Source: Bimuria novae-zelandiae CBS 107.79 (taxonomy: Eukaryota > Ascomycota > Dothideomycetes > Pleosporales > Didymosphaeriaceae). From it: a stretch of 64,000 nt of DNA. This document shows, in pieces, positions 10,950 through 23,718 of this stretch. The notes under the pieces were generated by a model. The model did not search any database. It worked only from the letters and a program-made list of their open reading frames with translations, and was not told where the DNA came from. Each line of letters starts with the position of its first letter. Position 1 is the first letter of the stretch. A program made the translations under genes and the position numbers. The stretch covers positions 1,210,659-1,274,658 of the forward strand of contig ML976659.1 of assembly GCA_010015655.1 (NCBI GenBank), written 5' to 3'.

Positions 10950-13900
10950 CTTTTACTTATATAAAGGGAGATGTCTTTAAGCAGATTTAACCTTACGTTA
11001 ATTAATACCTAGCTAGAGCTAATATAAAAGGCAACGCCGGGGATAAAATTATAAAAAATTATAATATTTTCTACACTAAAATTAAATTATACTTTATAAT
11101 TACTAATTAGAGAGCTGTCGCCGAACGAAACATCTAATAATTTAAATAAACTTATTTAGTAGCTAAATATAAATTAGAATTCTGCAAGAATACTAACTAA
11201 GTTACGTAGAATAATAATAGTCTTATAACTATATTTTATAAAAGACTAAAGCGACATGTGCGTGAAGAACTATTACATAATAAAATAAAAACTAATACTT
11301 TATAAGAACTTATAGTAGAAGTAACTTAAATTAATAATCAATAGTATAAACTAGAAAAAGACCTACCCTAGAACTAAGATATAAAAAGCTAACTATTATA
11401 AACTTAGATAATAGTAGAAAAACTAAGCTAACTATAGTTACTAACTAATAGGACGAATCTAGTACTATTATGTTAACGTATAAAGAAAAGAACTGGAAAG
11501 GCAAAAGGCTTTTATAAGTCTAAAAAAGGACGTACCCTAGATAGAACCTACAACCAAGGGACCGGGGCACGACTTTGCTACACATGTGGTAATCCGGGCC
11601 ACATAGCCAGGAACTACAGATCTAAGAACAAGATTACCAGGCAGTTAAACGTACTAACTATTAATAATAAAGAAACAATCGACGAAGAATAGCAGATAGT
11701 AAACGCTATTAAATAAATTAATATCTATAATAAAGAATTAGAATAAATAAGGTTACTTAACTTACGACTTTATAAGGATACATATAAAGGTTTGGATAAG
11801 AAAAAGAAAGAGCTAATATCTTAATCTTTTATACTTTACTTAAGCTAAAGTAAACTAATTACTAGCAAGATAATAAATATTTTTAACTTTTTAAAAGAAT
11901 ACTAACTAAGGAGGGAGACTTTAGTTACATAGTAATAAAAAGATAAGATAAGAATTATAAAGTAGTACTTTATTATGCATACTAACCTAATCTAGTTAAT
12001 AAGGCAGCACGTGAATAGGCAGACTACTACTACAAACACGAAGACTATAAGAAGAAGTACCTAAATAAGAACCTAAAATACAAACTATAGTATAACCTAG
12101 ACTATTGCAACCCTACGCATGGCACTATATAATAAATCCTTTATTAAAAGAATTAATATACGTTTTATTACTAAGCTAAGGAATATAGCTACTTCCCCTA
12201 AACATATTAATAATATAAATAGGAGTAGTTTAACTACCTTATCGCCTATTATAATATTTACCTTAAAAATAAACGCGAAACGCGATACTTTCTATACTTT
12301 AACTAAGTACTAAACTAAGTACTATTACTACTAGTTAATAAAAAATACTCGTTAAATATAGAGCTAAACGTGCTTATACCTTAATTATAAAAAGTATAGA
12401 GATTAAAAGAAGAAGCACGAATTTAATCGCATACTAAAAAGAACTAAAATTTTTAGGATTAAATTAGTAATAAGGAACAAAGATAGTAAAGCTTCTTAAA
12501 AAAAAAGCTTAGTAATAGCCTTAGGGAGAGAATAATAAAGGACGCCTTAAACCTATAAAACTAGTAATAAAGAAGATATCTTTTTTAGACCTAGGCTTAG
12601 GTAAGAGAACGCCTTTAAAGAAGTAAATACTACTAATAGCTAAGTATTAATTAAGCTACTAGTATAGCTTAAAGGAGTATAGATATAAGCTATACTAGAC
12701 TTAAAAGCATAAAAGAGCTATATATTTAAAAAAGAACTTAATAGAGTAGGACTCTATAGGCGTAAAAAAGCTATACCCTATACTATTTATATCGCGAATA
12801 GATAACTAATGTCTGGCAAAGTAATAATTAAATATAAGGTTAAAACTACCCTTATAATCTATAAATATTAGGAATAAATTACCCTTAATATTATTAAAGA
12901 AGCTAATTACGACGTAATTTTAAAACTACACTAGTTAAGAAAGTATAACCTTATAATTAACTAAAAAAAGAAAAAGCTATCCTTTAAGAGCTATAGCTAT
13001 ATATTATAAATAAGGCCTACGCATTAATAGAATACGATAGTAAATAAAAGAGCTAGTAATAATATAGTCTCGCGACGGATAGTCGAAAAACGGGAAATAC
13101 CCTTGGCAGACGCTGGCAGGAACCACCAGGTCACAGAGCGCAAGAAGATAGAAGACAGCTCAAACCATAAAATTCTAGAATACTACTAGGCATGGAATTA
13201 TATGTTTACAGAAAGAGAAGGAAAAGCAAACCTTCTAGAATATTAACCCTAGGATCACGCGATTTACTAAGAAGAAGGGAAAACGCCACCCTTTAGACTA
13301 CTATATAGTAAATTAGGGAACGAACTCTAGCAGGAAAAAGAATTTATTAAGATAAATTTTATAAAAGGATATATTAGACCTTTAAAGTTACTAGTAGCAA
13401 GCCCTTTTATCTTTATACTAAAAAAAGATAAATAACTATGGCCTTATATAAACTATAGGAAACTTAACGACATAATAATTTAAAATTAATACCTACTAAT
13501 AAATATTTTAGAACTCTAAGACTAACTCTCGAGAGCTAAGATCTTTATAATAATAGATTTATAGGATAGATACTATCTTATATAAATTAAGAAAAGTGAC
13601 GAGTAAAAGATGGCGTTTAGGATACGCTATAAACTATTTAAATATATAATTAAGCCTTTTAAACTTACTAATGTACTAGTAATATTTTAGGCACTGGATA
13701 ATAATATCTTACGTAACTATCTAGATATATTTTTATTACGTACATGGACGATATCTTCGTTTTTTTGGAAAACGAATCAGACCACGTACCACACGTGTGG
13801 ACAGTACTAAAAGTACTAGATAAAGCATACCTACGAATTAAACTACAAAAGTGCAAATTCTATATAATAAGACTAAAATTTTTAGGACACATTATTAGAA

Positions 13901-15520
13901 TAGATAGAATTAAAATAGTACTAGATAAAATTAATAATATTAAGAACTAGCTAGTACTAAGAACTACAAAAAATATTTTAGATTTTTTAAAATTTTATAA
14001 GTTTAACTAATAATTTATTAGACGTTACGCGAAGATTATAATACTCTTAATAAACCTTATAAAGAAGAATACACTATTTATATAGATAATAGCATGTAAA
14101 ATATTATTCTAACTTTTAAAAATAGTATGCATTATGCCACTGACACTTATTAACTTTTAGGATAAAGAACTACTATAATTTAAAATGGACGTAAGCGACC
14201 TTGTAATAGGCGCATGCGCAAAATAGGAAGAGAACGGTAAATAGCATCTAATTATATACTACTTAAGAAAGTTTAACGACGTAGAAACACGATACAACGT
14301 ACACGACAAGGAACTCTACGCTATCGTAAAAGCATTAAAGCACTAGAGGATCTACTCCCTTAGCTACTTAATACTAAAAATTTATATAAATTATAAAAAT
14401 CTGTTACGGTTTATAATAACAAAAGAACTTATACCGCGATAATAGTAATAGTTATAAACTATAGGATAATATAAGTTTAAAGTATAGTAAGAAAGGAAAA
14501 TAGACGAGCAAATGCGCTTAGCTAATAAAGTAATTTTATAAAAGAAAAAGTAAAAACCTATTCTATAATACTATAAAAAAATAAGGATAAATTTCTTAAA
14601 CCTATAGTAGAACTTAATTAACTCCTCGTTACTATACAAGAAGTACCTAAGGAACTAAAGACTAAAATTATATAATAATACTATAAAAACCTTGTGTACG
14701 GACATCTAGGCATTAGGAAGATAATAGAACTTATCTAATAAAACTATAGCTTTAAAGAAATTAAGAAAGTAATAGCTATATATATCTGCAAATGCGCAGA
14801 TTACTAATGCAATAAGTATGTAACATATCTTAAGTATAGAGAAATACAAGTAATCTAAATACTAGTTATACTATAGGAGGACATCGCTATAGATTTCGTT
14901 ATAGGACTACTAAGACTAAAGAATTCTATAATAGGAATTAGTTACAACATAATACTAAATATTGTCTGTTAATTCACTAAATACGTGGAATTACCACTAT
15001 ATTAAAAAATAATTATAGTAAAGGAGCTCGCATTCCTTATTCTAGATTAACTTATACGATACCACGGTATTTTAAAGATAATTATTAGCGACAGAGACAA
15101 GCTCTTTATATTAAACTACTAAATAACACCTATAGTACTTATTAGGATAAAACAAAAACTATTAACAGCATACTACCAGCAAACAGACGGACAAATAGAA
15201 CGTATAAATTAAATGATTAAAACGTACCTACGCATCTACCACAATAACTAGAAGAATAACTAGATTTCCCTATTACTTATAGCATAGTTAGCATACAATA
15301 ACAAGGTATAAGTAGTAACAGGAGTTACACTATTCTACGTAAACTATAGAAGACACACACATCTCTTTAATTAAGTATTTCCTATAATAATTAAGATAAA
15401 AGAAGTAATTAACATAGTAGAAACTATAAAGAAAATATACGCAAAATTCTAAGAGAATCTTAAGAAACCTTAATAGCAGAGTATTTCCTATATAAACTAA
15501 AAAAGAAAAACGGCACCTTA
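10950..15520 (+). pseudogene. Gag-pol remnant of first gypsy element
   Basis: Landmarks are seen despite many TAA/TAG stops. The zinc knuckle at 11576-11617 reads CYTCGNPGHIARNY, with the last Cys changed to Tyr. A protease-like ILDLKA lies near 12690, where D-S-G-A is expected. The reverse transcriptase has INYRKLND near 13450 and an intact YMDDIFVF at 13741. RNase H has MDVSDLVIGACA near 14185 and HDKELYAIVKALKH near 14305. The integrase has YGHLGIRK near 14700, DIAIDFVIGLL near 14880, ISDRDKLF near 15085 and YQQTDGQIERIN near 15170. Knuckle and protease share one frame; RT and RNase H are in the frame one base back. Clearly non-functional. Confidence 0.88.
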
Positions 15521-16116
15521 GCTAAAAAAGGGGGATAAAGCATATTTACTTATAAATAATCTTTAAACCTAAAAAAAAAACACAAGAAACTAGATTATGT
15601 TAAGGTTAGACTATTTTTTATTATTAAATAAGTATTACTAATTAACTCCTAATTAGAACTACTGCTAGACGCGAAAATATATTTAATATTTTATATAAAC
15701 TAACTTAAACCTATAGATCCTAAGATACTAGTTAAGACAACCTTCTATTACTAGCTAGAGAAAGAAAATAAATTTAAAGTTAAAGCATTCCTAGGATATA
15801 GGAAAGTTAAATAAGAAAACTTTTAAAATAATAAGTTTTTATAAGAGTAGTTAGTTAAGTAGAAAGGATACCTATACTTAGAAAATATATAAAACCTAAA
15901 TCTAAACTTTGCAAGAACTACTAATAGCTCTTAAAAAAGGCACGAAATAAGATCTGTAACTACTACTACTATACTAGAGTAATAAGAGAAAGCTTTAATA
16001 GAAATAAGACTTATAATATAATACTAATTAATACACAAAGGAATTAAGAAAAACCTAGAGAACTATTAAAAAAGGATTAATAAACTTATATAAAGTCTAT
16101 ATACCTAAGATAAAGG

Positions 16117-16587
16117 TTAAGGCACTAAAGACATCCTATCTAATAAACCTAATATTACCTATATAGTAGGCGAATATGTAACTAAACTATCTACGATAAG
16201 ATAATTAACTACCTTAGCATTTACTACCTCTCCCTTAGTAGCTAAATTAAATATAAAATATAAAGTCTTCTTGCGCGTACGCTCTTTAGCCTACGCTAGT
16301 ATTCTTTTATTTTTTAATAAATAAGAAATAACTATAGCTAATTATTTCTTATCCTTTTTAACTTTCTTCCTATACTCCTCTCGTGTCTTATTTAATAACG
16401 CCTAAGACATGTTAACGCATAAATAGCTAAGGTAAATATACTTAGCATACTTTAAACCTAATTTAGGTATAATGCGATACTCTTAACCTTTAGATTTATA
16501 CTTAAAATAAAAGTACTTAGTAATAACATTAGCTTAAAGAATTTTATTATATAAACGGAGTTTGCGAGTAGTAGACTCGGCAGGCAT
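16117..16587 (-). pseudogene. Antisense ORF inside the 3' end of the first gypsy element
   Basis: On the minus strand an ATG at 16587 opens a 157-codon frame, interrupted only by TAA/TAG codons that would be Gln codons before RIP. It starts MPAESTTRKLRLYNKIL and continues with basic and charged helical segments (NKTREEYRKKVKKDKK, LLKNKRILA.AKERTRKK). It lies between integrase and the right LTR and runs opposite to gag-pol. No known domain recognised; it looks like a small basic coiled-coil protein. A similar arrangement is present in the second gypsy element, which argues against chance. Confidence 0.55.
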
Positions 16588-16694
16588 AGTAACTAATATT
16601 ATACTTATAAATATAAAAGTAGGGTTACGCTTATATAAGAAGAGGCAAAACCTAATACGTAATTTAAGGATAAATCTTAGAAAGGAGGAGATAA

Positions 16695-17085
16695 TATTAG
16701 GATCTAAGATTCTAAAAAGGCTATACTAGTTTTATACTTAACCCCTTATATTATTTACTATAAATAACTAATTATTTTGCAACTACGCTGTATAGCGCTA
16801 AGTCACGTAACTACTCTGTAAAGAGCGCTCGCCAGCGAGCAGTCTAGGACATGTATATAGGAACGCGATAGTAGTCTTCTACTATTATATTTAACCTGTT
16901 TACTAATCCATCGTTTAGATTTAACTTAGGCTCTTATTAATTTAATTATACTATATATACTTTTAATACTAACGCCCTATTAATACGCGCAAGCTGTTAG
17001 TACTCCCCTTACTTATATTACTAATACTCTTGCCTAAGAACTAACCTTAACTCCTGTGGGAATAGCTCCCCCCAGGGCTTTAACA
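16695..17085 (+). repeat. Right LTR of first gypsy element
   Basis: TATTAGGATCT to GGGCTTTAACA, preceded by a polypurine tract. Its U3 (GAGCGCTCGCCAGCGAGCAGTC) matches the inverted solo LTR at 47526-47946 rather than the left LTR of its own element. Confidence 0.8.
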
Positions 17086-17100
17086 GTCCTTTACTACAGG

Positions 17101-17534
17101 TGTTACGACCACGAACCCCACAAGGATGAAGAAGCCAGACAATTACGCCAAGAGAGTAATTGTTAACGAAGTAGCAGAGTTAACGGGACCTAACGGGGCG
17201 CGGGGCAGCTTAGTCAGCAGTCACGTGACGAAGTCCCGTATAAAGGGAAGTCCCATGGGACTACAGGGCCTTAGCGGGACTACGAAGAAGGAATAGGCTA
17301 GTATATAGTATAGCGACTTTCCTATTGTTGTTTCCTTCCTCGTAGTTAACTTATATATCTTCTGTGCGAGTACGTTCTCCTATATAGACTAATAGTTATC
17401 TTATTTATTATAAGATTGGATTGTCTAGCCGCGCTAAGTGTCGCATTAACTTATACTACTAAATAATCCGTGAAGCACTACGATACCTTACTACCCTAAC
17501 CTAGATTAGAATAAGGTGTGAGAGCCTTATAACA
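17101..17534 (+). repeat. Left LTR of chromovirus
   Basis: 434 bp. U3 contains AGTCACGTGACGAAGTC, then a TATA-like TATAAAGG near 17243. It ends GAGAGCCTTATAACA. Confidence 0.92.
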
Positions 17535-17599
17535 CTTTAACTACCCTATAGTATAATAGCAGGACCTAGTTCGACCACCGTAGCTCTGGCACCTAAGGA

Positions 17600-19330
17600 A
17601 AAGACCCTAGGAGAGATAGTTATCAAACAAATGGCTTAGATAGCCTAGTTACAGGAAATTATTAACTAGATAAGCAAAAAGATAAGCTAATAGGAAAATG
17701 CGAAACATTAACTAAAGGTCCTAAAGCCCGAACCCTATTTAGGAAAGGGTCACCCAGGAACGTTCCTAACCTAGATAGAACTATTTATCCATTACAACCC
17801 AGGAAAGTTTAATACGGAACAAGACAAGATCTTAGTTACCTATATAAACATGCAAGACAAGGTAGCCACGTAGGCTAGACTAATAATTAATAATTTCCTT
17901 AAGAATGGCAAATTAGAGAATTATAGTTTAGACGCTACTAAAGACGCCTTTAAGGACTAGGAGTCTTTTTACAAGGCCGTGAAAGGAATGTTTAGCACCA
18001 TTAATAAAGGATATTAAGCCAAAATACGCCTCCAGCGCCTACGTCAAGAGAAATCGGCGGTACTCTATACACTAGAGTTCAAACAGATCATGGCAGAACT
18101 CGAAGGATGGGGAGAAGCCCCACTTATAATTACCTACTATAACAGACTAAAAGAATTAGTTAAAGACAAATTAGTCCACTAAGGAAAAGCAGACAACCTA
18201 GAAAAACTTATTAATAATGTAATTAAAGTAGATAATCGCCTATACGAACGCAAGCTGGAAAAACATCATAATACTAGGCTACTCACTAGAAAAGAGAATT
18301 AATCTAGGCCCGCAGGAAGAGACCAGGACGGAGATGTTATTATAACTAATAAAGCCTAATAGTATAAAAAGAAGAACGGCAAGGGAAAATAGCCGTATAG
18401 ACTAAAGAAGAGTTATTAGGGCAAGAATAGTATCTCGTAGAAAGAGCAAAAATAGAGGTTTAAAGATAAAGCCTGCCTTTAATATAGTAAGCTAGGCCAC
18501 TTCGCCAAAGACTGCAATAATTAGTAGACTAAGATTAATACGACTAACCTCCTACAAGTAGCTATAGCCACCCTCACGCTAGTAGAAGCCGATAGAGTGG
18601 ATCTCACGCAGGAGATCCCAGAGCCAATAAAAGAGGAAGAGGAATAAAAGACCCTTCCTAAGTACTAGATCTTCTAAAGACTAGCTAACGACACCTACTA
18701 GATGTGTAGTAGTGCGCTACATCAATCGTCTTAATATGAGGCAAAAGTGATTGTCCAAGGGGCACACGCATGGGACGCCTACTGGCTAGCGGAGAAACTA
18801 TAGGGGCGCCTAAAATAATACCTACGCTAGATCACGATACAGGAACGACATAAATACGCCAAATGGTGGCAATGCACGCGTAAAGGATGCCAATAACACT
18901 CTAAGGCTAGAGTTAGGGCCTCCTATTTTCTAGGAGGTTTAGAATACTATAGGCTAAAGCAGAGCCAGTGCAGCGTGCCTAATAATTACTATAAGCACTT
19001 TTTAGCCTATTAGGCTAAGCACTATAAATAGAATAGTTAGCATTAATGTTTTAACATTACCTGTAAGCTACACAGGTAGTAAAAGTTTAAAACAGGCTAG
19101 TTTCCTTAGGGCTTAGACCCCCGCAATACTAGCACGATAATAAGGAATACGTAGCTAGGAAAAGACGCGGACTACTTATTAATTAGGTAAGAATAATATA
19201 ACCTATAGTGCTTCGCACACCTAAGCCTACAGGAAGAGGCAGCCTCCTTAGACAGCTATCCAGGGCATAATGCATTAGCCTAGAATAAATGCCTTACTCT
19301 AAATTGCCCGCAACATGGGAATTAAGAAGT
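17600..19330 (+). pseudogene. Chromovirus gag with zinc knuckle and extra Cys/His-repeat region
   Basis: One frame (codons starting at coordinates divisible by 3) is readable across the region. A gag core near 17750-18290 includes HPGTFL, KIRLQRLRQEKSAVLY and ELVKDKLVH. A zinc knuckle at 18474-18515 has the second Cys changed to Tyr (C-x2-Y-x4-H-x4-C). After a linker of about 350 bp come three copies of C-x4-C-x2-H in the same frame: CTRKGCQ.H at 18873, CFNITCKLH at 19047 and CLTLNCPQH at 19290. I know of no standard gypsy gag with this extra region. Numerous TAA/TAG codons make it non-functional. It may be an additional nucleic-acid-binding domain; that is inference. Confidence 0.7.
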
Positions 19331-19589
19331 ATATAAATCTAATAGGATTAAAAAGACTTACGCCCTGTATTAACAGCAATATAAGTAGCACTAAATTAAG
19401 GAAGTCTCTAAGCTATCTAAGGTCTAGGACTAGATTAAGGAAGCCAACGCTAGTTAGCCTAAAACCTTAGACGAAGGGTCCGATAATTTAAAAAACTAGA
19501 TTATTACTAAGCAACAAGCTATACTAGTAATAGTGTAATTATTATAGCTTATTAAGTAGACACTCGCAGAATTAAAAAACGCTTAATTA

Positions 19590-22500
19590 AAGATATTACG
19601 GTGCATAGATATCGTGTTATAGCACTAATTAACCTAGGGGCAAACGCGTGTCTAATCGCCCCGTAAGTAGTTAAGAAGTATAATATACTATATCGTAATA
19701 AGAAAACACCGCTGTAAATAGGACTCGCAGACAGGACCTAATTATAAGGATACGGTAACGGTTGGCTGCGCCTCAAGACGGCGCCGGTATAAGTTAACAT
19801 AGAAGGCCTAGAGAGCTAACACGTCTTCACTATCGCGGAGATAGGAGATATCAAAGCTATTATTAGATATAAATAGCTAGAATAACACAATCCACGAATA
19901 GACTAGATTGAACGAACGATCCTTCCCCGGGACCTACTAGCGAAGGCTTAGGCGAGCCCTAGTAAGAGGGAAACTCCCTAACCTTAGGCGAGAAAAAGGA
20001 GTCGACTATCTAGGATATAAGAAATATTAGTATACAAGATAGATAGAATCTTAAAGTAACACCTAGGGCGGGTGCACTACATATAGGTCTAAGAGACTAA
20101 AATAGTCCTAGACAACCTTAGTCTGCCAAAAGAATACAAGGAATTCGCAGACCTATTTAAGGAACACGACGAGACTATCCTACCTAAACACAAGAAGTAG
20201 GATCACGAGATACTACTAGTAGAGGGAGCTAAGCTATAGCTAGAACGCCTAAGGCCCCTCACCTACAAATAAGAAAAAGAATTAAAAGAGCTAATACAGA
20301 AGAATCTACGCTTAGGGAAATAGCGGCCTAGTTAGAGTCCTATAGCCTTCCCTATACTCTTTGTTCGTAAAAAAGACGGCAGGCTACGACTCTGTGTGGA
20401 TTATAGATAGCTAAACGCCGTGACGATTAAGAATCGCTACCTGTTACCACTAATAACGAAGCTTATAGATAGACTCCGAGGAGCTAAATACTTCACGAAA
20501 TTCAACGTTTAGGATAGATTCTACAGGATTCGAATTATAAAAGAATATAAGTGGAAAACGGCGTTCCGCACACGATATAGCCTTTTCAAGTATATAGTTA
20601 TGCCTATAGGGCTAACTAACGCACCAGCAACCTTCTAGGAGTTAATAAATTAAGTACTATATAAATACTTAGACGTATTCTACACGGCGTACCTCGACGA
20701 TATCTTAATATACTTACACGGAACCTTGGAAGAGCACAAAGGACATGTACGCAAAGTACTACAGAAGTTATAAGAGTATTAATTACTCCTACACCCTAAG
20801 AAGTGCGAGTTCCATGTTACTAAGACAGAATATTTGGGATTTGTGATATCCTAAGAAGGTGTTAAAATGGACCTAAAGAAGATCGCGACAATAGAAGAAT
20901 AGTTACTATTATAATTAGTAAAAGATATCTAGTCTTTCTTAGGCTTTACTAACTTCTATCGCAAATTTATTAGGAACTACTTAAAGACGACCGCTCCGTT
21001 AACAGAACTTACAAAGATAGGGAAATAGCGACCTCTGTAAAAGGCAGAAATAGTAGCTTTTAAGTAGCTTAAACGCCTATTCCTAACAGCACCCCTACTA
21101 TAGATATACGACCTAGAGCGGCAACATCGCATCTACACGGATGCATCAGACTATGCGCTGGGGGCCGTATTATTACAAGAGTGCGACGATGGCAAATAGA
21201 GACCCGTCTTCTATCACGCACGCAAGCTTTTAGGAGTAGAACTAAATTATAAAATTTATAATAAGGAGTTGCTTATAATCGTTAACTGTTTTAAGTAATA
21301 GAAAGCGCAGCTTAAAGGAGTAAAGCACTAGACAAAGGTCTTTTTAAATTATCTTAACCTTACGCGCTTTATAACTACAAAGAAGCTTAATTAACAATAG
21401 GCTAGATAGTTAGAATAGATAGCGGAATTTAACTTCCGCATTACCTATTTACTTGGCAACTTAAACGCTATAGCAGACGCACTTAGCAGGCGTTTAGATC
21501 TTATAAAAGAAGATAATAGAAGTAACTATATTACAATCCTAACCTACGCGAAGGACGGAACCCTTTGCTATAATAAAATATAACTTACGCTAGCCTTGGA
21601 AGCACGGCGCGCGGATCTTACCTATTATAGGCTAGCTATAAAAGAAATACAGGATTACGATAGGCTTAAGGACAAGAATTACCAAGCGTATAATCTCTAC
21701 TAAGCCACGAAATTAATGGCACGGGACTATTAAAACTATATCTAGATTAGCAAGCAGATAGCTCCGCTACTAATTAAAAAACTATATAAAGATAAGGATT
21801 AGGGACACCTAAGGATTGCCAAAACAATGCGTCGAATCGCGAACGAATATGCCATTCCTAGGCTACGCCAGGCGGTATAAAAGGTTTTAGGCAACTATTT
21901 GTCCTATTATAAGAATAAGCCTAAGAGACATAAGCCCTACGGCCTCTTATAGCCACTATAGCCACCCCTAAGACCATGGTTAAGCGTGACTATGGACTTT
22001 ATCGTAAAGCTACTGGCATTACTAGCACTAGGGAACAAGGATCCCTATAACTCGATCTTAGTTATAATCTATTAACTTACTAAGGAGTCGAGGTTTATGC
22101 TAATTAGGGAAGCTATGTTAGCAGAAGAACTAGCCTATATAGTAGAACAAGAACTAATATCACAGGTTAGACAACCTAACAAGTTTATTATAGACAGGGC
22201 TAAGATATTCACATCGTTATACTGGACCACGTTTATAGCTAAATTAGGGATTAAGCACAAGCTTACGACGAGCTTCTATCCTAAAATAAATGGCTAAACT
22301 AAGTAAACAAACTAAACGTTAGAATAGTATCTCTAGATATATGTAAATAAGCTTTAAGATAACTAGGTTAAGCTATTGCCAACGGCCCAGCTGGCATACA
22401 ATAGCGCAAGATCGGCGACTACAGGGTACTCGCCATATTACGCCAACCATAGATGTGAGCCAACGACTCACCAGGATCCATTAGATATCTAGAGCATTGC

Positions 22501-23050
22501 GAAGAACGCAGCTAATAAGGTTAAACTTATGTAGAACCTATATAAAACACTGCACGAGAACATCGCGCGACGTAATAAATAAATAGCGTAATAAGCAAAT
22601 AAGAAAAGAATTATAAGACTAACCTTTAAGAAGGGGGATAGAGTCCTCCTCTCGCGAAAAAATCTTAAGATAATAAGGCTAAGCAAAAAACTAGATAACC
22701 TTTAAAAGGGACTATTTAAAATTTAAGAGGTTAGGAGACTAGTTAATTTTAAACTATAGCTACTTATAGATACACGGATCCACCTAGTCTTCTACAAGTC
22801 ATTGTTAGAACCAGCACTACCAGACGCCGAACTAGAAACCTAGCTCGAATTCGAAGATAAGGAGTACGAGGTTAAAGCCATTAGGGACCTACAAAAAATC
22901 GGGCGTTAGTACAAGTATCTGGTAAAGTGGGAAGGATGGCTAGAGAACTATAATACGTAGAAACTAGTATAAAACCTCACGAACTGCAAGACAGCGCTAG
23001 AGAGGTTCTATAAGGAACATCCAGAGGCGCCGCGACCGGATTAGTAAGGA
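19590..23050 (+). pseudogene. Chromovirus pol: protease, RT, RNase H, integrase, chromodomain
   Basis: All landmarks are in one frame, one base back from gag. Protease: ALINLGANACLI at 19622, where D-S-G-A is expected. RT: RLCVDYR near 20387 and YLDDILIY at 20695. RNase H: IYTDASDYALGAVLLQE near 21130. Integrase: GHLRIAK near 21802, TMDFIVKLL near 21990, and an open stretch at 22097-22297 ending LTTSFYPKING. Chromodomain: KEYEVKAIRDLQK, then YKYLVKWEGWLENYNT, at 22859-23000. No indel is evident over about 3.4 kb; damage is almost entirely substitution to stops, as RIP would produce. Confidence 0.9.
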
Positions 23051-23123
23051 ACTTAGAAAAGTTAAAGGACATAAAAGGATTAAAAGGAATAAATAAGTTA
23101 GCCTAAGACTAGCCTAAGTTAGC

Positions 23124-23570
23124 TTATAAAGGTGCATGTGGCAATAGTTCGCGAAAGCTAGTATCCTTTAAATTCTTCTCCTATTACTTTAACGCCTTAA
23201 TTATATTAGCAACGCGTAAGTCGTGCTAGGTATAATTATGCTCCTTCTCCTCTATCTTTACTAACTCTTACTTAAGACGCGCGGTCTCGAGAGCAGCTTA
23301 AGCTTAACACTCTTTTACTTAAAAAAGGGCAAGACGCTTTTCGCGCTTCTCCTTCTAAATACGCTCCTAATCCTTTTTAAGAATTTATAGACTATATTTA
23401 GCATAGGCAGCGAGATAGCCCGCACACTACTTAAAGGTAGCGTTAATAAAACACTATAACTTTTTTTTCTAATAACGCTTATAACTAGACGCTATCTCTA
23501 GGCCCCGAGCTTCTACCTTTTACGCACGAGCACGATAGGTCGCTAGGAATAAATAGGGGGTTCTTAGCAT
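23124..23570 (-). pseudogene. Antisense ORF inside the 3' end of the chromovirus
   Basis: A minus-strand ATG at 23570 opens 149 codons whose only interruptions are TAA/TAG codons fitting former Gln. The reading begins MLRTPYLFLATYRARA and becomes strongly charged and helical (LKKD.ERI.KEKREKRLALF, then LETARLK.ELVKIEEKEH), ending FRELLPHAPL. It is tail-to-tail with pol, between the chromodomain and the right LTR. No known domain. It occupies the same position, length and orientation as the antisense ORF of the other gypsy family, though I see no close sequence identity. Confidence 0.55.
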
Positions 23571-23718
23571 AGTTAGTAAGGTAAAGGGAATTAAGGAGAG
23601 GCTATGGCCTGCCTTAAGACGTAAGGGGACGCACCTTTATAATAATTAGCACTAACGCGCTAACGGCATAGCACAGCGAAGCAAGGTATTAGAATAATAA
23701 CCTTAAAGAGGGGGATAG

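Larger units (their letters stand above)
10301..17085 (+). mobile_element. Ty3/gypsy LTR retrotransposon, RIP-degraded, mismatched LTRs
   Basis: Bounded by LTR-like sequences starting TGTTAAGATCC (10301) and TATTAGGATCT (16695) and ending in TTTAATA/TTTAACA. A polypurine tract AAAGGAGGAGATAA sits immediately before the right LTR. Inside, in order, are a gag zinc knuckle, protease, reverse transcriptase, RNase H and integrase, which is Ty3/gypsy order. The two LTRs share the R-U5 part but have unrelated U3 parts, and the flanks (TATTA and GTCCT) do not form a target duplication. The unit may be a recombinant or rearranged copy. Confidence 0.85.
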
